A stretch of 10,616 nucleotides of DNA from Acidobacteriota bacterium. GTDB lineage: Bacteria > Acidobacteriota > Terriglobia > Terriglobales > Acidobacteriaceae. Every line of letters starts with the position of its first letter. Position 1 is the stretch's first letter. This document shows positions 6,438 to 10,616 of the stretch, piece by piece. The stretch lies in NCBI GenBank assembly GCA_021805955.1, contig JAJZDO010000841.1, positions 1-10,616 on the forward strand. Direction: 5' to 3'. A program made the position numbers and the translations under genes. The notes under the pieces were generated by a model. It was not told where the DNA came from, did not search any database, and saw nothing but the letters and a program-made list of their open reading frames with translations.

Positions 6438-7910
6438 CTACCGGACCGCCGCATACAGGGTCTTCGCCAGCAAATCCCCCTTCCAGTACTGCACATGCGC
6501 GGCAAGCGGAATCGTTGCTGCTGGGTCCTTCAAATTCTCAACCCGTCGAGGGTCATTGCTTGCCCTCGGATAATTCGCGCCCAACGGATCCGCCGTATCC
6601 AACACCGCACCTGGCTCCAGCACAGGCACATCGTAGTACTCGAGACTTCCCGAGATCACATCCAGCGAAGACCACAGATTCGTCCAGAAATGCGGCTTCC
6701 TGAAAGCTGTATAGTCCAGAATCAACGGCTGAAAGGCACTCACCATCTGCTCTCGAAGCGGGTCCTTCACATGGTTCGACTGGTTACGAAACAGAAACGC
6801 AGTCTTGTCCAGCGGCGAACCGAACGTGATCAGCTTCTGCGTCCGCTCGACCACACGCTTCGATCCCGGCGTCGCTGAAGTCAGATCGAGATTGATTACC
6901 GCGTTCAACGTGTCGTACGCCAGCACCGATCCGAGTGAGTGTCCCGCAAACACGACTCGCTCATACTCCGGCACGACCGTCGTATTCTCAAACCCATAGA
7001 TCACCTTCGCCACATCCAGCCCGATCGCCTGGATCTTGTTGCGGATATCTTCGAACTTAGAAGCCTTGTACGGCGAGATATACGCCGCCACATCACCGAC
7101 ATATTGAATAAGAAAGTAGCGAGCCGCGAGAATCTCTGCCACCAGTAAGTACCAGCCGAGAAGTGCGAGCGCCACCAGTATTTTCTGCTCTGGGCTAGTA
7201 ACCGAAGACCGTAGCACATGGACCCCGGGCAGCAGAATCTGTACCACCTGCTTGATCGCAAAATGGGCAGTCTCCAACTGCTTTACCTGGTCGGCGAGCT
7301 TCGCCAGAACAACCGCTATCGCCACGACCTGGGCGGCCAGAAAGAGCGCCACAAACATCAGCGCCGCTTTCGTGCTGGAGTAAATCGTCATGTCGCGAAG
7401 TTTGTCGAACAGGTACCGCTGGAAAACGCAGGGCTCGAAGAATTTCGAAGACCTCCAGCCTTTCCACGCCGCCGAGAAGAGGAACTTAATTGTCTCCCAA
7501 TAGGTCACTTGACCTTCCGTAACCGGCGCCCAGTAAGCCTCGTACACATGCACGGAGTGCGGCTTCCCCTGCGGCGTCGTCCAGTTGAGTTCTGCCCTCG
7601 CCAGAAAACTCTCGTTCTGGAACGAAAGATTCACCCCGGTCTGGGTCACAGTGCAGCCCTGAGCCGCGGCTTCCTTCAGTACTGACGCCGCAATCTGGCC
7701 GACGGTCTCGAACCGCACCTGCTCGCCCATGCCGTGGCACACCAGCAGGGCCACCGGTACGGGGCGTTCCGTCGTCTCCGGCGAAATCCGCTGGCCGTCC
7801 TCCGATACCAGTCCCAGTCGTACCGAAACGTGCGTTGTCTCCGGAGTTGCTGCTTTGCCGTAGTGAAACTTCGCTGAGCGTGGAGTGGCTTTGAAATCCT
7901 GATCGGACAT
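6438..7910 (-). CDS. Membrane-associated alpha/beta-hydrolase (lipase/esterase-like)
   Basis: This 490-residue protein has the marks of a serine hydrolase: VALLVCHGMGEQ (53-64, oxyanion-type HG motif) and the nucleophile elbow FAGHSLGSVLAYD (321-333, Ser325). ITFGSPLDK (361-369) follows, as is usual after the elbow. Asp417 (SSLDVISG) and His472 (AAHVQYW) are candidates for the rest of the triad. Unusually, ~260 residues lie between HG and GHSLG, including two likely transmembrane helices at ~183-203 and ~243-269. The catalytic domain is therefore split by a membrane hairpin. There is no N-terminal signal peptide. A GAGG lies seven bases upstream of the ATG (plus-strand bases 7918-7921). It stands alone on the minus strand, convergent with the CC-motif gene and divergent from the Nudix gene. 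Lipid or ester substrates are likely for the fold, but none can be named. Confidence 0.82.
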   Translation of the reverse strand: MSDQDFKATPRSAKFHYGKAATPETTHVSVRLGLVSEDGQRISPETTERPVPVALLVCHGMGEQVRFETVGQIAASVLKEAAAQGCTVTQTGVNLSFQNESFLARAELNWTTPQGKPHSVHVYEAYWAPVTEGQVTYWETIKFLFSAAWKGWRSSKFFEPCVFQRYLFDKLRDMTIYSSTKAALMFVALFLAAQVVAIAVVLAKLADQVKQLETAHFAIKQVVQILLPGVHVLRSSVTSPEQKILVALALLGWYLLVAEILAARYFLIQYVGDVAAYISPYKASKFEDIRNKIQAIGLDVAKVIYGFENTTVVPEYERVVFAGHSLGSVLAYDTLNAVINLDLTSATPGSKRVVERTQKLITFGSPLDKTAFLFRNQSNHVKDPLREQMVSAFQPLILDYTAFRKPHFWTNLWSSLDVISGSLEYYDVPVLEPGAVLDTADPLGANYPRASNDPRRVENLKDPAATIPLAAHVQYWKGDLLAKTLYAAVR

Positions 7911-8333
7911 GCGAGAACCTCGTCGCGCGAAACCGAATCGAACCGGGGAATGTCAAATTTACCGCGTTCCCATTCGCATCGCAACAGGAATCTAGGCGAC
8001 GTTCGTCAGTCCGTTCGCGACACATCGCAGGCGTCGCCTCCCGATTTGTTCCCGGCACTGGATCACTTTTTGGATCTGGCCTCTAAGTTTTCAGCAGCCC
8101 GGATGGAGGCCGGTCCGCCGGAGCGGAGGCCCACTCCTTGTTGGTCTTGCTGCACATGCGAGAATACAATTCCCCGCCGGCGATGAGCGAAACGCGACGG
8201 ATGGATACAATTGCGATAAACGCAATGCGGGAATGATATAGGAGCATTGGGACTTGAAGGGCGGACGGACCGCGCGTTCGCTGAGCAAATATCAGTGAAC
8301 CGGGAGACGAAGCAGATGAGTGGAGCAGGAAAC
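7911..8333. other. Divergent intergenic region with promoter-like and palindromic sites
   Basis: About 420 bases lie between the divergent hydrolase and Nudix starts and should hold promoters for both. No gene is convincing here. A TACAAT (8165-8170) could be a -10 box, but its -35 (TTGGTC, 18 bases upstream) is poor. A near-copy, ATACAATT, recurs at 8205-8212. A perfect ATTGCG/CGCAAT palindrome occupies 8210-8226. The stretch at 8105-8130 carries two GGAGGCC copies and GC-rich self-complementarity. A longer in-frame extension of the Nudix gene back to ATG 8247 or 8316 covers the right part. Confidence 0.4.
8210..8226. promoter_or_regulatory. Candidate operator palindrome upstream of the Nudix gene
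   Basis: ATTGCG-ATAAA-CGCAAT is a perfect inverted repeat with 6-base arms and a 5-base centre, ~105 bases before ATG 8334. The arms start within the repeated GATACAATT sequence. It may bind a dimeric regulator. At this arm length, chance occurrence cannot be excluded. Confidence 0.3.
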
Positions 8334-8831
8334 ATGCCAAAACGCAGCGCGGGCCTGCTGATGTATAGGCAACTCGATGACCAGTTAGAAATCTTCCTGG
8401 TGCACCCCGGCGGTCCTTTCTGGGCAAGCAAGGACCTGGGCGCATGGTCCATTCCCAAGGGGGAATATGAAGAATGCGAGCCGCCGTTAGAAGCTGCCAG
8501 ACGAGAATTCCAGGAGGAAACAGGTTTTGCGGCGGCCGGGGAATTTCTCGAACTTGGCACAGTACGGCTGTCCAGTGGCAAGGTCGTGTCGGCATGGGCT
8601 TTTGAAGGTGATTGCGACCCGACCCTTCTGGCCAGCAATTGCTGCGAAGTGGAATGGCCGTCCCACTCGGGTCGCTTGATCGAGATTCCTGAAGTGGATC
8701 GTGGGGGCTGGTTTTCCATCAGCGATGCGAGAGAACGCATTCAGAAAAGCCAGGAACCTTTTCTGGATCGGCTTTCCCACAGGCTGAACTTTGCGGGGAA
8801 TCGTGAGGTTTCCCAAGAGGCAGCGACATAA
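8334..8831 (+). CDS. Nudix hydrolase
   Basis: A 165-residue protein with a perfect Nudix box, G(x5)E(x7)REUxEExGU, at residues 43-65 (GEYEECE, then REFQEETGF). The Glu residues of REFQEE bind the catalytic metal in this family. The N-terminal strand is RSAGLLMYR (4-12), followed by FLVHPGGPFW and GAWSIPKGE, which resemble the NTP/dinucleotide-polyphosphate Nudix group; the substrate class cannot be set from sequence. GKVVSAWAFEGD (82-93) and RGGWFSISDARERI (123-136) complete the fold. The chosen ATG 8334 (MPKRSAG) has GGAG at 8322-8325. ATG 8316 (MSGAGNMPK) with GGGAG at 8302-8306 is an equally possible start, and ATG 8247 is less likely. The next gene, thpR, starts 30 bases after the stop in the same frame, so the two are probably co-transcribed. 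Confidence 0.9.
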   Translation: MPKRSAGLLMYRQLDDQLEIFLVHPGGPFWASKDLGAWSIPKGEYEECEPPLEAARREFQEETGFAAAGEFLELGTVRLSSGKVVSAWAFEGDCDPTLLASNCCEVEWPSHSGRLIEIPEVDRGGWFSISDARERIQKSQEPFLDRLSHRLNFAGNREVSQEAAT

Positions 8832-8861
8832 TGGCCAAGAGCGTCTTACACTTTCCTCGAG

Positions 8862-9410
8862 ATGCGTCTTTTTGTTGGAATTCCACTCGCTGCATCGATG
8901 ATCGATGAACTCTTGGCGATCACGGCTCGTCTTCAGTCGAATGAAGACGGCCTGCGCTGGTCCACTCCGGAATCGTGGCACATTACGTTGCAGTTTCTGG
9001 GCAATGCCAGCCCGCAGCAATATGAATGCCTTGTTGCGCGACTTCGCGGGCAGTTCCTGCCCTCTGTTCCCATTCAACTTGAATCCATGGGGTTCTTCGA
9101 TCGCACCGGAATTCTCTTTGTCGGAGTCCGCGTCGCGCCGGAGTTGCTGTCGCTTCAGCAGCGCGTCACCACGGCCACAAGCCATTGCGGATATATCCCC
9201 GAGGATCGCCCGTATCGTCCTCACGTCACTCTGGCACGCTGTACAGGCAGAGGCGGAGCACAACGTCTTGGCGCATGGAAATCCAGGATTCCCCGTCAGC
9301 CAAGCTTCACCAGCTTTATCGCAGAGGAATTCATCCTGTACGAAAGCTTCACCCGATCCACCGGCTCCCACTACGAAATCCGCGAGCGCTTTCGTCTGGA
9401 TGGCCGTTAA
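8862..9410 (+). CDS. thpR: RNA 2',3'-cyclic phosphodiesterase (2'-5' RNA ligase family)
   Basis: This 182-residue protein has the two HxTx motifs of the 2H phosphoesterase superfamily: HITL (40-43) and HVTL (121-124), about 80 residues apart as expected. The start MRLFVGIPL is typical of ThpR. RWSTPESWHITLQFLG (32-47) and YRPHVTLARC (118-127) match the family, and the length is normal. The enzyme opens 2',3'-cyclic phosphate at RNA ends, and was first described as joining or cleaving 2'-5' linkages in tRNA halves; it acts in the cytoplasm. No strong Shine-Dalgarno precedes ATG 8862, so translation may depend on the upstream Nudix gene. A 25-codon frame starts at the TAATG overlap (8831) and ends inside thpR (8908), which could assist re-initiation. 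Confidence 0.93.
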   Translation: MRLFVGIPLAASMIDELLAITARLQSNEDGLRWSTPESWHITLQFLGNASPQQYECLVARLRGQFLPSVPIQLESMGFFDRTGILFVGVRVAPELLSLQQRVTTATSHCGYIPEDRPYRPHVTLARCTGRGGAQRLGAWKSRIPRQPSFTSFIAEEFILYESFTRSTGSHYEIRERFRLDGR

Positions 9411-9466
9411 GGTTCCACGAACTTGCCCACCCGATGCGTCACATCGCGACCTCTAGGCCCGCAGGT

Positions 9467-9510
9467 GCCGCAATGATCCATCCACTCGACACATTGCGGC
9501 CAAACAATGT
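9467..9510. promoter_or_regulatory. Overlapping inverted repeats downstream of thpR
   Basis: GCCGCAATG (9467-9475) pairs perfectly with CATTGCGGC (9492-9500) across 16 bases. The same right arm, read as ACATTG (9491-9496), also pairs with CAATGT (9505-9510) across 8 bases. The two pairings exclude each other. No T-run follows, so simple termination is doubtful. This may be the 3' end of the thpR transcript or a leader or operator element for the reductase gene. Confidence 0.3.
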
Positions 9511-9554
9511 CCGTAAGAATCGGACGCATAGCATCCTTCACGGAACCGAGATGC

Positions 9555-9572
9555 TCTTACTATTGAGTAAGA
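9555..9572. promoter_or_regulatory. Candidate operator upstream of the aldo/keto reductase
   Basis: TCTTACT-ATTG-AGTAAGA is a perfect inverted repeat with 7-base arms, 53 bases before ATG 9626 and AT-rich against its surroundings. The TTACT/AGTAA half-sites and their close spacing resemble sites reported for winged-helix redox repressors (HxlR type), which often control oxidoreductase genes. That assignment is an inference. No clear sigma-70 boxes are visible around it. Confidence 0.42.
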
Positions 9573-9625
9573 ACATTGCAGGCGGTCACCACGACCGAAA
9601 TCATCCCACTGTTCCAGGAGAAACG

Positions 9626-10616
9626 ATGGACTACGTCAGGCTTGGCAAGACCGGATTGCAGGTTTCCCGCATTTGTCTCGGCTGCATGACCTATGGCAAA
9701 CCAGCCACCGGCAAGCTGAAACCTGGAAGTCATGCGTGGGCGTTGAACGAAGAAGAGAGCCAGCCCTTCTTTCGCCAGGCGCTCGATCTCGGAATCAATT
9801 TTATCGACACCGCCAATGTGTATTCCGCCGGCGTCAGCGAGGAAGTCCTAGGTCGATTCTTGAAAGCCAATACTCGCCGCGAAGCCATCGTCCTTGCCAC
9901 CAAAGTGCATGGCATGATGCGCGATGAACCGAACGGCGGTGGCCTTTCCCGCAAAGCGATCTTCTATGAACTCGACCAGAGCCTGCGCCGTCTGCAGACC
10001 GACTACATCGACCTCTACCAGATCCACCGCTGGGATTATGAGACGCCGATTGAGGAAACGCTGGAGGCGCTGCACGATGTAGTGAAGGCTGGAAAAGTCC
10101 GGTATATCGGCGCGTCGTCGATGTATGCGTGGCAATTCACTCAGGCACTCTATCTCGCCGATCGTCATGGTTGGACCCGTTTTGTTTCCATGCAGAATCA
10201 TTACAACCTGCTCTACCGCGAAGAAGAGCGCGAGATGCTTCCGCTTTGCCATGCCGAGGGAATCGGCGTCATTCCCTGGAGTCCGTTGGCGCGGGGCCGC
10301 CTGGCGCGTCCGTGGCAGAGTGAACACACGAAACGGTACGATACGGACCAGTTTGCAACCACCATGTACTCGCAGACGGAAGAAGCCGACCACAGCGTTG
10401 TGGATCGCCTGGGAAAGGTGGCGGAACAGCGTGGCGTTTCCCGCGCGCAGCTTGCCCTGGCATGGCTGCTAAGCAAGCCAGCGGTCAACTCCCCTATTGT
10501 CGGGGCGACCAAGCCCTACCATCTTCAGGATGCTGTCGCCGCGCTCTCGATCCGTCTGACCCCCGAAGAGATTGCGTCTCTCGAGGAACCATATACGCCG
10601 CATCCCGTCCTTGGCC
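9626..10616 (+). CDS. yajO: Aldo/keto reductase, YajO-like (3'-partial)
   Basis: The frame runs open to the window edge, giving 330 residues. It starts MDYVRLGKTGLQVSR behind AGGAG (9616-9620). The catalytic tetrad of the family is visible: Asp61 and Tyr66 (FIDTANVYS), Lys93 (ATKVHG) and His134 (QIHRWDYETP). The protein matches my memory of E. coli YajO over its length: LGCMTYG, TPIEETLEAL, YREEEREMLPLC, VIPWSPLARGRL, AQLALAWLLSKP and the final EPYTPHPVLG, where YajO ends PYKPHPVVGFK. Only a few C-terminal residues should be missing. Such enzymes reduce aldehydes or ketones with NADPH in the cytoplasm; E. coli YajO has also been linked to 1-deoxyxylulose-5-phosphate formation. An extra segment around residues 27-35 (ATGKLKPGS) enlarges the loop after MTYGK. 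A perfect palindrome at 9555-9572 suggests its own regulation. Confidence 0.93.
   Translation, partial: MDYVRLGKTGLQVSRICLGCMTYGKPATGKLKPGSHAWALNEEESQPFFRQALDLGINFIDTANVYSAGVSEEVLGRFLKANTRREAIVLATKVHGMMRDEPNGGGLSRKAIFYELDQSLRRLQTDYIDLYQIHRWDYETPIEETLEALHDVVKAGKVRYIGASSMYAWQFTQALYLADRHGWTRFVSMQNHYNLLYREEEREMLPLCHAEGIGVIPWSPLARGRLARPWQSEHTKRYDTDQFATTMYSQTEEADHSVVDRLGKVAEQRGVSRAQLALAWLLSKPAVNSPIVGATKPYHLQDAVAALSIRLTPEEIASLEEPYTPHPVLG

Noticed and set aside
8090..8246. GC-rich, self-complementary stretch considered as a small structured RNA gene (SRP- or 6S-like).
   Set aside because: None of the conserved SRP or 6S sequence signatures were found, and the self-complementarity is explained by short GGAGGCC/CCGG repeats.
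1..10616. Search for CRISPR arrays, insertion sequences, tRNA genes and attachment sites.
   Set aside because: No regularly spaced direct repeats, transposase motifs, terminal inverted repeats with target duplications, or cloverleaf-like tRNA sequences were seen by eye.

Overview
The window looks like a chromosomal segment of a soil-type Acidobacteriota (Terriglobia-like) genome. This rests on the moderately high GC content, the TPR-CHAT lipoprotein gene, an upstream hypothetical protein of a type I associate with Acidobacteria and Myxococcota, and a small 'MSCCG' protein. It is an inference from general resemblance; no rRNA or other lineage marker is present.

Layout, left to right. (1) Bases 2-565 hold the end of a conserved hypothetical gene, followed by and overlapping a large plus-strand gene (337-3039) for a TPR-CHAT caspase-like protein with a lipoprotein-type signal. 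(2) About 480 bases follow without a convincing gene but with two perfect hairpins; the second sits directly before a strong ribosome binding site. (3) A plus-strand cassette begins with a 710-residue protein of unknown function containing an internally duplicated domain (3517-5649). A perfect 12-bp hairpin follows, then a DUF1360-like membrane protein (5714-6073) overlapping an 81-residue CC-motif protein (6040-6285). (4) A minus-strand gene (6438-7910) converges on this cassette and encodes an alpha/beta-hydrolase with two membrane helices inserted between its oxyanion motif and its nucleophile. (5) Divergent from it is a plus-strand pair: a Nudix hydrolase (8334-8831) and the RNA 2',3'-cyclic phosphodiesterase ThpR (8862-9410). 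(6) A 215-base intergenic stretch with several inverted repeats leads to a YajO-like aldo/keto reductase (9626 to the window end), which lacks only a few C-terminal residues.

How the parts may work together. The hypothetical protein and the TPR-CHAT protein are overlapping and co-directional, so they may be translationally coupled; a sensor or partner plus protease arrangement is possible but unproven. The duplicated-domain protein, the DUF1360 protein and the CC-motif protein form a compact co-directional group of unknown function. Nudix-ThpR is a plausible nucleotide/RNA-end housekeeping pair. The reductase looks like ordinary metabolism, possibly under its own repressor. The least described parts are the TPR-CHAT gene pair, the duplicated-domain cassette and the membrane-inserted hydrolase.
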